A stretch of DNA of 64,000 bases, from NCBI RefSeq assembly GCF_022581195.2, contig NC_061455.1, positions 8,986,120 to 9,050,119 on the forward strand, read 5' to 3'. Position 1 is the first letter of the stretch. Each line of letters starts with the position of its first letter. This DNA comes from Helicoverpa zea (lineage: Eukaryota; Arthropoda; Insecta; Lepidoptera; Noctuidae). Under the pieces are notes generated by a model. The model did no database searches. It was not told the origin of the DNA and worked only from the letters and a program-made list of their open reading frames with translations. The position numbers were made by a program, and so were the translations under genes. Shown in pieces: positions 36,681 to 47,669 of this stretch.

Positions 36681-36776
36681 CCACCTCATAAACAGCTTAG
36701 AAATCGTCAGATGTTTTTGCTACTTCGGTGCTTTAACTTTTTGTTAGTTTGAGGACTCAAAGGGCGCAGAACAAAC

Positions 36777-37177
36777 CTGGGCCCCGATTCTCCTAAGTTA
36801 ATAAAGTCAAAATCGAATAGAAATCGAATCGCAATATGATCGTAATAGCAGTTTTAACCATATCGGGCATTCTGCTACTAATAAAAGACCAATCGTATTC
36901 GATTGACATTTGATTGGTGTGCGATTGGTCTGCTATTTTGATGATTTTGGTCTATACGGTAGTTTGCTGTACAATCATTTTGCAATCGTAAATCATTTGC
37001 AGACAAAATGATTCATTATTGAATGACAGAAAAGGATAAAAAGGCTTATTTCAAAGAAAAAATAGCGGAATGCCACATACGCTTCAATCGTAATCGAGTC
37101 GGGATTGGATCTCAGTCGAATCGAGTCGAACGTCAATCGAAGGTCGCTTAAGTAAAATTAGGAGAATCGGGCCCCTG
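36777..37177. mobile_element. GGGCCC-terminus MITE, full copy in the hAT nest
   Basis: About 395 bp, inverted ends GGCCCCGATTCTCCTAA / TTAGGAGAATCGGGCC, with CTG on both sides. Confidence 0.88.
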
Positions 37178-37297
37178 GTATGATGAAAAAACCGCGAGCG
37201 CAGCGAGCGGATTTTTTATTTTACTTTTATTGAGACGCTATTACAATATTTTAAAATTGTCCGTTTTTATGCAAAATGGAACCACTCGACAAATTTC

Positions 37298-37456
37298 ATT
37301 TTTTACTTTTTTTGAAGAATACTAATGTAAAAGTGGTCTTAATTCTTATACAAAATTTTAATATACCTTCTTTCCAAGGGGGAAATCATGTGGTTCGTTT
37401 TTGTATAAGAATTTAGACCACTTTTACATTAGTATTCTTCAAAAAAAGTAAAAAAT
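37298..37456. mobile_element. Small foldback MITE in an inverted-repeat arm
   Basis: 159 bp with inverted ends CATTTTTTACTTTTTTTGAA of about 45 bp. The opposite arm of the large inverted repeat lacks it, which gives an empty site. Confidence 0.75.
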
Positions 37457-37974
37457 GAAAGGACAATGGGCACAAATATATGGGACCTGGTATACCCCAC
37501 CAATAGCGATGTCATACATATCATTGGATAGGCCTTTTTATGTAGAACAACATTTACTATGACAGCTTTGCTGAAATGTTTGTCCGTTCTGAGATATAGA
37601 TCAAAAATTGAGCAAAAGTTAAACTAAAGTTAACTTAATAATCTATTGATATCTCAAGTTTTTAGAGGAAAAACTACGTTCCACTAAGTGTAAGTCTCCT
37701 GAGTCCTACCGTCTGTGCCCGTTGGGGTCCATAATTGTTACTATTATTTAGCATTACAACCTTATACTGTACCAACTGGATATTGGGCATAATGATAAAC
37801 CCCACCAATAACAAAGTCATACATATCGATGGATAGGTCTTTTTAACTGGAACAACATTTACTATGACAGCTTTATTCTATTGTTTGTCCGTTCTGAGAT
37901 ATAGATAAAATACAAACTTAAAATTAATGCAGATTAAGTGTTTATAGGAAAATCTATGTACAAGGCCACCACGA

Positions 37975-38545
37975 CTTACATAATCATCCTTTTCCCAATC
38001 ATGTTGGGGTCGGCTTCCAGTCTAACCGGATTCAGCTGAGTACCAGTGCTTTACAAGAAGCGACTGCCTATCTGACCTCCTCAACCCAGTTACCCGGGCA
38101 ACCCGATACCCCTTGGTTAGACTGGTGTCAGACTTACTGGCTTCTGACTACCCGTAACGACTACCAAGGATGTTCTATGATAGCCGGGACCTACAGTTTG
38201 ACGTGCCATCCGAAACACAGTCAATGGTATCTTTTTTTTTTAACGACGTCAACCCCGCTGTGGGCTAGCAGCGGTGAGGAAGTGTCAGACTCTTACTGAC
38301 TAAAAACCGTCGTGTTCCGTCATAGGCCTTTTATGTACCAGGACCGCGGTATCTCTTTCGAACAACCCGCAGCCCCGGCAGGCCTTGGCCCTACTGGGCC
38401 CCGCTGGGAGTCAATGGTATCTAAGATATACTTAGAAAGTACATACAAACTTAGAAAAGTTGCATTGGTACTTGCCTGACCTGGGATCGAACCCGCGCCC
38501 TCATACTTGAGAGGTTGGTCCTTTACACACTAGGCGACCACGACT
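37975..38545 (-). repeat. Long tRNA-related SINE with an R1 tail inserted
   Basis: On the minus strand a head with GCGCGGGTTCGATCCCAGG (B-box) is followed by a body and the tail AACATGATTGGGAAAAGGAT. CCACGACTTACATAAT flanks both sides. An R1 fragment sits at 38233-38408. Confidence 0.7.
38233..38408 (-). mobile_element. Short R1 retrotransposon tail
   Basis: 176 bp of R1 3' UTR with poly-T at the left, flanked by target duplication AGTCAATGGTATCT (38219-38232 and 38409-38422). Confidence 0.85.
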
Positions 38546-39909
38546 TACATAATGATTATAAAATAAAAAAAGAAAGACATTGGTGTTATTTTTCAAAGAA
38601 AATCAGATTACAGTGTTGATTAGCATTGTTTTTTAGCCATATCTCAGAACGGACAAACAATAGAACAAAGCTGTCATAGTAAATGTTGTTCCAGTTAAAA
38701 AGACCTATCCATCGATATGTATGACTTTGTTATTGGTGGAGTTTATCATTATGCCCAATATCCAGTTGGTACAGTATAAGGTTGAAAAGCTAAATAATAG
38801 TAACAATTATGGACCCCAACGGGCACAGCAGGTAGGACTCAGGAGACTTACACTTAGTGGAACTTAGTTTTTCCTCTAAACACTTGAGATATCAATAGAT
38901 TATTAAGTTAACTTTAGTTTAACTTTTGCACAGTTTTTGATCTATATCTCAGAACGGACAAACATTTTAGCAAAGCTGTCATAGTAAATGTTGTTCTACA
39001 TAAAAAGGCCTATCCAATGATATGTATGACATCGCTATTGGTGGGGTATACCAATCTGCCCAATGTCCTTTGTCGAGTGGTTCCATTTTGCATAAAAACG
39101 GACAATTCATGATCACATAAGTACCTAAGTATATATGACAGTTTATTAATTTTGCGTTTATTAATCGTTTATTTATATAGGTATGGATTGTGTACTCATA
39201 TACTCAATTATAAAAAAAAAAACCTGTAAAAAAATTGCTAAATTTGCCGCCCCTCTAAATCTGCCGCCCTAGGCACTGGCCTACTTGGCCTATTGGTAAA
39301 TCCGCCACTGGTCTAATGTAATTTATTTTACACATTTCCGGGCGGTTTTAGGAATTTCATAGATTTCCTAGGAATTGTATACAATGACGGATTACATACA
39401 TTTCCGTTAACATATATAAATAGGGATTAGTGGCGAGGCTAGCCTATAAGCCGATTCCTGTCGGCTTTTCTGCTATCGAAATTTCAAATTAGAAGTATAT
39501 AAAAATGAACTTTAACGAACGTATTTAATCAAATGAAATCAGGCTGCAACATACCTACCTACATATTAAATTTAATGCACCATAAATATGTATAACAAAT
39601 CGCCTACCAAAGTACCAATGTTTAATTTCTTGCTTATTAATTACTTAAAACATTTTGCTTCTAGACAACCCGTCTCGGCCTTGACTTTCGAAAATGTCCA
39701 TGATACAAACAAACTATTCTGCATGACGTCATTTGAAACGCCCAATAAGCGGCCCCCAGTAAGCTGTCAACAAGTGGCTTATGGCCAATGAACTCTTGCG
39801 TAGTAGTGAGTGACGTGAGTGTATTAATTGGAAATTAGTTACCTATAAGTATATTGTGTAGTGAAAATAAGAGTATAATCAGATGGTAGGTAGGTACCTA
39901 CGTTGTTAA

Positions 39910-40620
39910 GGATTCTCGGCACATGGTGTACGTTACCCAGGCCAGATGTTGTCGAAAATGGTCATTGGAATCTTATAGATAATTAGTTGTGCGGCTTCTG
40001 TAATTGTTGCGAACATTTTTAAATTTGTTGCGCTTATAGTTTTTTAGTTATTTCACAAAAACATTTCCTGCTGGCGTAACGTTACGCCAGCCAGACCTTT
40101 TTCTTTCTAATGGGAATATTTAAATAAATATTACCTATAAAATTAGTTGTCTAGATAAAGTAAATGTTGTGCCATATTTTGTATTTGTTCTTTCTTCGGT
40201 TGCGAAGTTATTCGAGATTTTGCTGGGGTAACGTTTTTGGTTTTGCTAGATCTTTGAAATGGTTAAGCGGATTTTTATCAAATTTTGTACATGACTTCCT
40301 AGGAATTAGTTTAAATTTGTTCGGCAATAATAAAACCAAAATAATGCATATTTTAAAGGTTATTTCATTAAATGGAAAAACATTTCAATTGGTCCCAGCG
40401 CTCTCAATAAGAAGTCTAAAGACATACTTTAAACGTTATTTTTAAGCTTGTAACTGCCTTCAAATGTATGTGAAGTTTCATTAGCATCCTGTAAGTATTT
40501 AACAAGTTATGAGGATATTCAGTTCTTCACGAGCACGGTCTTGATGCGCGCGGTGTTATTTGGCCACAGGATTGGATATATGAACTGAATGTTATCTCAA
40601 TAATTAGTTATATAGATCAG
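39910..40620 (-). repeat. Inverted copy of the 26255-27060 repeat unit
   Basis: Reverse complement of the earlier unit, including the palindrome CTGGCGTAACGTTACGCCAG at about 40071-40090. The 93-residue ORF at 40164-40445 has no recognised domain. Confidence 0.7.
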
Positions 40621-40802
40621 GTGTATGTCAGTAAAATTTTAGCGTAAAATTTTAATTTTATTTTTTAAAATTTTATTTTATTTTTGTGAAACACGGGTAT
40701 GGTACAAAGATCTTAAAAAATATACAATTGTTCATGCCGTGATCTGCCACATGGGGCATACAAATATGGTACCTACTTACTAGCTAACTATAATTGTATA
40801 GA

Positions 40803-42260
40803 TTTATCATAGATGTAATATACTAAACAAGATTGCGCACTCTCAAATATATATTTACAAAAATGAGCTCTATTCCAACGCAATAAGGTACTAAATTGGT
40901 TGCATAATACACAGAGGCAAATCCGAGCCGAGAGGGATAGTTAGAACGGAGGCCGTTTGTCTCGCTCTAACACCTTGCCAGCATAAAAAAATGTTATGAT
41001 CAACAGTTTTGTCTTACCAAAAAAACAATTGAATCACTTATATTTTTATCTTATTTTAACAATTGTAAGTCAACAAATTAATAACAATCGCATTTATTTA
41101 TTCGTATTTATTCTTAAAACATAAACAACATAAAGGATCATGCCCATATTAGTATGGAGTCAAAAGTCAGCAACGCCATGCAATGCCCAAATTCCAGTTC
41201 TATGTCATACGATAGCTTTACAGCCATATTTGTAAGATATCTAGATTTAATATTATATAAAGCACCGATTCAAAAGATATTGGACATTAAACATGATAAA
41301 TTCCCACTGGTTTTTTATACATTTTATCGTTTATAGACAGCATTGCTATTAGTTTTTCACTAGAAACTCCATGATCATCATGAATTCATGACTTAATTGT
41401 ATGTTATTAGATAAACATGTCAGTTATTTGAATATATTGTATACAGTAAATTACATACCGTAATAAATAAAGCATGATTGAAACGATGTCATGTACTGCA
41501 ATATCAACAAGAATGTCTTATTTTTTTATTTTTTAACCGGTGCTTTTTAAGACTTCAAATTATCATCATAATTCTAGTTTTTATTTAATAGGGCTATCTT
41601 GTAATATACTTTCTCTGGACGTTACTGGGGCACAGATGGGCATGGTCCTTTGTACTTTGCTTTTTTTTTATTTTCTAGGTAACCCTGAACATTCTTGGCG
41701 CGTAATCAGCGTTTAATTTTTTTAAATATTTATTTGTATTAAATCAATTTAAACTATTAAAATGGTGAAAAAGTGTTGCGTTCATACTTGTAAAAGTGAA
41801 TCTTATGGTGATTGCAATACATCGTACCTACTACAGGTTAGCTAATAATAACATTTTCGTAAATCAAACAACTAGGGTGCCCATGAATTCTAGTAATGAG
41901 ACAAAATATGTGTGAAGGATTTCAAAACTGTTGTACTATTGTTATAGCTTCCCAAAAAATGAAGAAAGGCGACATAAATGGCTCAGCAGTCTATATGTGA
42001 AACAAAAATACAAAAAATCAGTCTTCACTTCGAATCTTCCTGCTTTTATACGGTAAATTCCCGCTAATTATTAAAAGCCTATATTAGTATTTTAAGGTCA
42101 CAAACTGCGTTAGTTGAAACTTCAATACCAATCTATGTTTAATAATCTTAGCAAATTCGGATTTGTCTCACATAGCTTAATCTCATAGTCATCATCTCAT
42201 TTCACTCGGCTCGTTTTTTGGTTATATGTGCGCAGTCCTGTTTACTATTACTATGTCTAT
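40803..42260 (+). repeat. Segmental duplication unit 2 with THAP remnant
   Basis: Same orientation as 23330-24250, with about 540 bp of extra sequence (41130-41660) not in the first copy. Confidence 0.7.
41762..42058 (+). pseudogene. THAP-domain gene fragment, copy 2
   Basis: The first exon encodes MVKKCCVHTCKSESYGDC, the Cys-rich start of a THAP zinc finger. After a GT-AG intron the second exon encodes FPKNEERRHKWLSSLYVKQK and ends soon after at TAA. The exon 1 end carries about four extra bases relative to the sister copy, so the join is out of frame. A THAP protein would bind DNA, but no C-terminal domain follows. Confidence 0.7.
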
Positions 42261-42273
42261 GAGATTTATCCAA

Positions 42274-42922
42274 ATTAATGAGATAATACGATTAAAATCA
42301 TTAGGAAGTGAATGACCGTGGTAACCCGACCAAGTTTAGGTGGTTACGAAAAAGCGAAAACGCAGAACATTATACTATCTTTTTAAATGTTTAGTATAAT
42401 ACACCTTACAATTTCGGTACAGACGCGTACACTATTAAATATACACTGTTAAATAAGACATACGTAAGTTTAGTGTCAACTGAAAAAAACATTGTATATT
42501 ATTTATTGTCCGTGATCATTACACATTCCAATATGTGTATATTTAAATAAAAACTGTAACTGTGTACTGTGTATACTGAAATCTATAATTTAAGTAAAAA
42601 ATAATAGAAAATTACAAAAAAACAACATTACCATTTGTAATTTTTATGTGTGATTGTTTTTAAGTATAAGTATAATAATACTTTAAAAGTTCAATTGAAA
42701 TGATTATTTTACCTGCCAATAAAAATCTTTAAAAATCATGTACTTAGTTTTTTTTTACTTTTGTACATGTCTGTACTAAATTTGTAACACTATCTTACAT
42801 ATTTTAGAAGGTAGGTACCATAATGTTCTGCGTTTTCGCTTTTTCGTAACCACCTAAACTTGGTCGGGTTACCACGGTCATTCACTTGCTTATGACTTTA
42901 ATCGTATTATCTCATTAATTAT
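42274..42922. repeat. Inverted repeat, arms of about 100 bp
   Basis: The arm at 42274-42380 is the reverse complement of 42823-42922 (AATGTTCTGCGTTTTCGC, GGTCGGGTTACCACGGTCAT). The interior is AT-rich with no ORF. Confidence 0.75.
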
Positions 42923-43037
42923 CCAATGTACTGAGCTGAAATTTTACTGACGTACACCTGATCTATATAACTAATTATTGAGATAACATTCAGTTCATAT
43001 ATCCAATCTAATCATTATTGAGATAAATGTATGTATG

Positions 43038-43264
43038 TTTGCAAATGATTAACTATTGCAATATGATTATAGAGCAAACTACCGTATAGACCAAAATCAC
43101 CAAAATAGCAGACCAATCGCACACCAATCAAATGTCAATCGAATACGATTGGTCTTTTATTAGTAGCAGAATGCCCGATATGGTTAAAACTGCTGTTACG
43201 ATCATATTGCGATTCGATTTCTATTCGATTTTGACATTATTAACTTAGGAGAATCGGGCCCCTG
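43038..43264. mobile_element. GGGCCC-terminus MITE, left-truncated copy
   Basis: Retains the right end GAGAATCGGGCCCCTG and about 225 bp of the interior. Confidence 0.8.
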
Positions 43265-43764
43265 GGTAACGCACACATATTTTAAATGGCATTTGTAAAT
43301 AATACTAAAGGTCTTGCAATTCGAGGGGTGTTTGTTTATTTTACTATTAGTAGGTAATCATAAAAATAAGGTTCTAAGTTAGGCATTACCTACCTTGAAA
43401 TTAGGTATTTTGGTAAGTAGGAAGACAGTTTGCATGAGGTTGCTTTTGTAGATTTACAACTAGTTAAAATACTTAGGTACTTTACGAAGGAACTAGTTTT
43501 CAAGGTTAAATTTTGAGAATAAAAAACATTACATGCACACTTTTCTCAGATTTCTTTTAGTTCATGGAATACAGATTAAAATAATAGGTATTAGGTACGT
43601 ACTACGCCCGGCCTAGTTAAGTTTTTTTTTTTTTTGCTTCGGCTTCCCTGCCTCATTGAACCACCCTTCGCGACTGATAGGAATACACAGGTAGCGGGAG
43701 GTGACTATTTATTCAATTAATAAATTTTCTCCCGAAATCACCAACGGGTCGGAGTGGTGTTTTA

Positions 43765-44250
43765 TAGTGCCATGCTGACCTTACACGACGCTATAAAAAT
43801 ATTACGCAATGATTATAAACTCAATCAATTTTGCACTATGGAGGTACTTAATACATATTACGCAATAATTAACCGTCTAGCTAGCTAGGATAGGGGGTCC
43901 ATATTTGTTGTATTGTCGTTACGTTAGTTCCTGCAATACTTCCCTGACACGCACTGGTCTGCTCGTCATTTTAACAACGACTGTGTGACTCACTGTGGTT
44001 GGTGCGAATGATAATTTTTATATTTATAGAAGTGTAGTCTAGTGATCTTTTCTCTTTCAACAAATACATAAGGGCTTATTCAGTGCGATCTTTTACTGGT
44101 GTTTAATTATTTGACTTTGTTCTATTGAAAGTTAGTCACATAAAGTGTGTTTTAGACGAGGTGGTAACTTAGTTGTAGTAGGTAGTTATGTTTAACGTGT
44201 TATCAGTTATAAGGAATTTGGTTTGTATTAGTAATGTTTTCAGGTATACA
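43765..44250 (+). promoter_or_regulatory. Duplicated upstream region of ubiquitin duplicate 3
   Basis: Shared with 29340-29580 plus 31020-31210, including TGGTGTTTAATT-TGACTTTGTTCTATTG and a splice-acceptor-like TTTTCAG shortly before the ATG. It probably includes the duplicated promoter, leader and 5' UTR intron. Confidence 0.45.
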
Positions 44251-44841
44251 ATGCAAATCTTCGTAAAAACCCTGACGGGTAAGACTATCGCCCTCGAAGT
44301 GGAGGCTTCAGACACTATTGAGAATGTGAAGGCAAAGATTCAGGACAAAGAGAGCATCCCGCCAGACCAGCAACGTCTTATCTTCGCCGGTAAACAGTTG
44401 GAAGATGGCCGCACTCTCACAAACTACAACATTCAGAAGGAATCCACATTCCACTTGGTGCTCAGGCAGACAGGAGGAAGATGTAAGTAGTAGGTAACTT
44501 AAAAGTAATTTTAGTAGAGCCTGTAATATTCTGATCTCTATTATTTATGTTTAAATGTAAAGATATCATAGGTAAGTCATCATCAAGTTTAGAAGATATT
44601 TTTTTTTTGTTTGTGGTACTTGACATGATTGACCACATTCCTATTTTCTATTTTTTATAATGTTTATCGTATTTCAGGTTCGTATTATCCACCTCATCGT
44701 GAACTAGCCCAGAAGCACTTATTAAAGAAAATGATTTGTCGAAAATGTTATGGTCGTCTTCCCATGGGTGCAACTCATTGTCGTAAAGCTAAGTGTGGCT
44801 ACTCCACTGACCTACGTCCCAAAAAGGTATGGTGGTGGTAA
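44251..44841 (+). CDS. Diverged ubiquitin-L40-like fusion with RQTGG tail (duplicate 3)
   Basis: Exons 44251-44482 and 44678-44841 join in frame to 131 residues. Ubiquitin changes: T14A, G35S, S57T, D58N, L67F, L73Q, R74T; all seven lysines are kept. The tail is RQTGG followed by RC, then an L40-like part SYYPPHRELAQKHLLKKMIC with the CRKC and CRKAKC zinc ligands and the end KKVWWW. S57T, D58N, L67F, L73Q, R74T and the two-residue insertion are shared with the 31211 copy, so they arose before those two separated. The frame also runs upstream to 44188 but the start used is the ubiquitin Met. Confidence 0.74.
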
Positions 44842-46560
44842 ATTCTAGATTAAGTTAATGTGTTACATCTGAGTGAGCAAGTATAAGAATATACATGTTT
44901 GGTAATTATTTCAATGATTTCGAAATTACTGATGAATTGTTGGTGATATGAACGAACAAATAATTTAAAATTAGTAAAAATATAAATTCCAGTTGTTGGC
45001 AATAAAACCATTACATAGTTATGTACTGAGTCTGTACTAAAATTGTAAACGTGGGTAATATTCTAGATTCCCTATAGAAAAAGCATAGGAGTAGCAGGAA
45101 AAGTTGTAACAAAACTGTTGCGTCATTGTTTGTAATATTTGTTTTGTATGATATGTTTTATTTTTATTACTTTCCTCTTACCTAGGTACCTACTCATACC
45201 TGCTACTGTGGAATTTGGAAGTTTTTAATAAGAAGTTCAACAAAAAATGTATAAGGAATATTGCATTTGATGGTGACACCATGGTATGTCGACACCATCT
45301 TTATACAAGTTTAGTTTTTACTCTCATTAGCTTATAACTTATACTGTCTTCCACCAGCGGCTTCCTTATGCAACTGCTTCTCTAACCTGCATAAAATCGG
45401 TATGGGTGTTATTCAGATGAAGCAATATTATCTATTGCAAAATTTTATTAAAATCCGTTACTCAGTTTGCACACCAGAAGCAACAAACATAGCACTCACA
45501 AACTTTCGCCTTTATTGTGATTTATCTTGTTGTTCTCAGATGGCACCATACATGTGGTGAAATTGTGTGGTTGTCTTTAGGTCCTATAACATGTATTGGC
45601 ATTTCAGATGCTCGTAATATAAAAGATTATTATTTAAACCCTAGCTTAAGTGTAAGCATCCTAAAAGTATGATAATATCAAGGTAAAATAAATGATGTAT
45701 TTTTTTTATTTTGTGTGATTTCCGTACAATATATGTAAGTTTAAATAATTATTATTTACAACCAAAAAGCGTATTTATTTACGGAATAGCATTGGAAACC
45801 TTCAAAACTATTATGGCCTTACTAAAAAAACTTAAACACCTGTTGTACACTTGTCAAAAAAAATGGTGGCTGCAAAATGAACCATCTGTATGTATTTCTG
45901 AACTGTATTTGTTATGCATGTCAAATTCTTATAATAAACCTCCGTCTTGAGTCTCTGTTGGTCAGTCAGTAAGTCAGTTACGCACTTTGCATGCCAAAAG
46001 CAACAAACATAGACACACACACATTTATGCGATTGACGGATGGTGAGGAAGAGGTAGACCGAGGAGAAGATGGATTGATTGTCTGAAAGAGGACATGAAG
46101 CAGAAGGGAGTGGGTGTAAGTAGGTATGACGTCTGACAGAGGAATGGAAGAAAAAGACATGTTGCGCCGACGCCAAATTACTTGGGAACAGAGCAGGAAG
46201 ATGATGATGGGTGCTGGCGGGGATGCTGCTAGACGAAGGTGCCGGCAATAACAAGGTTTCGAGGTGTCATTTCCTATTATTAAGGCGCCGGTGGATCCGG
46301 ACTGCCGCACCACTTTTTTGTTTGTAGGCATCGCTCAGTTCAGCCTAGGACGCGGTGTACTGCTAGCCGGACTTCCCTGTAGATGCCTAAAATTTGTGGC
46401 CTCCAGCCATGCCGCACTACCGAAACCAATAGGAGTGCGGGTCGTTTTTGTAGGTACAGAAAAATCTTTACGGTCGGATTACGGGTGGTTTGTATTACAT
46501 TGATAAATGGTATTTATTTTGCAGATACGTCAAAAAACACTAACACAAACACAAAATAAA
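44842..46560 (+). repeat. Downstream part of duplication unit 3
   Basis: Shared with 31782-33300. It contains an extra insertion of a LINE fragment at 46030-46205. Confidence 0.6.
46030..46205 (+). pseudogene. Non-LTR retrotransposon C-terminal scrap
   Basis: GRPRRRWIDCLKEDMKQKGV and a following frame-shifted tail resemble the ORF2 end of arthropod LINEs (…GRPR.RW.D.V..DM...). It ends in GATGATGATG. Confidence 0.6.
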
Positions 46561-46776
46561 AAATAACCACATTATATTTCAATTTATTATTAACATTCAT
46601 TATATTTCAATTTCTCGCACTTCGTTGTAACATTAGACAACATTAGTTGTAACTTAACTTTAGAGCGTGAGCAACTCGAGTATAATAATTATAATCTATA
46701 CGTATAGTCAATCTGTAAAAAAAAGTCTTACCTCCTGACGATTTTGAGCCGTGATTATATAGTAGTATAATAGTAG

Positions 46777-46838
46777 TCGTGGTGGCCTAGTGTTGAAAGA
46801 ACCAACGACTTAAGTATGAGGGCGCGGGTTCGATTCCA
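46777..46838 (+). repeat. tRNA-related SINE head
   Basis: GTGGTGGCCTAGTGTTGAAAG ... GCGCGGGTTCGATTCCA matches the head of the SINE at 37975-38545 (inverted). It is cut by a MITE directly after the B box. Confidence 0.65.
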
Positions 46839-47222
46839 GGGGCCCGATTCTCCTAAGTTAATAATGTCAAAATCGAATAGAAATCGAATCGCAATATGAT
46901 CGCAATAGCAGTTTTAACCATATCGGGCATTCTGCTACTAATATAAGACCAATCGTATTCCAACGACATTTGATTGCTATTTTGCTGCTATTTTGGTGAT
47001 TTTGGTCTATACGGTAGTTTGCTCTACAATCATATTGCAATAGTTAATCATTCGCAGACAAAATGATTCATTATTGAATGACAGAAAAGGATAAAAACGT
47101 TTATTTCAAAGAAAAAATAGCGGAATGTCACATACGTTTCAATCGTAATCGAGTCGGGATTGGATCGCAGTCGAACGTGAATCGTATGTTACTTAAGTAA
47201 AATTAGGAGAATCGGGCCCCTG
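46837..47222. mobile_element. GGGCCC-terminus MITE, full copy upstream of COX7A
   Basis: About 380 bp, inverted ends GGGCCCGATTCTCCTAA, flanked by CAG on the left and CTG on the right. It lies about 450 bp before the COX7A start codon. Confidence 0.88.
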
Positions 47223-47669
47223 GCCCGCACATTAGGACCATTTTCTCAATTGTTATTATACTGTGTAATAACCCATTCTCAAAAAGAAAACCTCCCTTAA
47301 ACCTATTCTATCTATTTATAATATTGATTTTGCTTCTGACTGACATCCGCGAGTACACATTTCAAAACGAAACTTTTGCTGCCATTGTTGGTGCGTTCAG
47401 AAGTCGAGAAGGGAAGACCGGGTCCGATTTTCTGAATATTAAATTTAACTGTTAGATAGGAAATTAATATATAAAATTTTTACCTGTTACTCAAAAAAAT
47501 CTTATATTTTAAACGTGTATCAAATTTAAGTTTTGATATTTGAAAAAAAATGAAATTGTGCTGCATCACATTTCAAAACGCACCTTCTGATAAGTACTTG
47601 TTTCGTAATCGCTAGATTTTCAGGCACTGTGCGAGTCTAAAGTAGATTTTCTTTCCATCAAAGCTTAAA

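Larger units (their letters stand above)
37255..39107. repeat. Large inverted repeat with arms of about 500 bp
   Basis: Left arm 37255-37905 (minus the small MITE) and right arm 38638-39107 are near-identical in inverse orientation (AATTGTCCGTTTTTATGCAA at the outer ends). The loop holds a SINE. No ORF. Confidence 0.85.
34033..39310. mobile_element. 5.3 kb hAT-like element containing nested insertions
   Basis: Terminal inverted repeat CAGTGGCGGATTTAC with 8-bp duplication GTCTAATG (34025-34032 and 39311-39318). Inside are another hAT element, an R1 tail, three MITEs, a large inverted repeat and a SINE. No transposase ORF survives. Confidence 0.9.

Noticed and set aside
40164..40445. 93-residue ORF as a gene
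   Set aside because: It lies in a repeat that has an inverted copy at 26255-27060; no domain recognised.
24711..44841. Ubiquitin-L40 duplicates as processed retrocopies
   Set aside because: All keep the intron at the tail codon and a 5' UTR splice acceptor, and share flanking DNA; they are DNA-level duplications.
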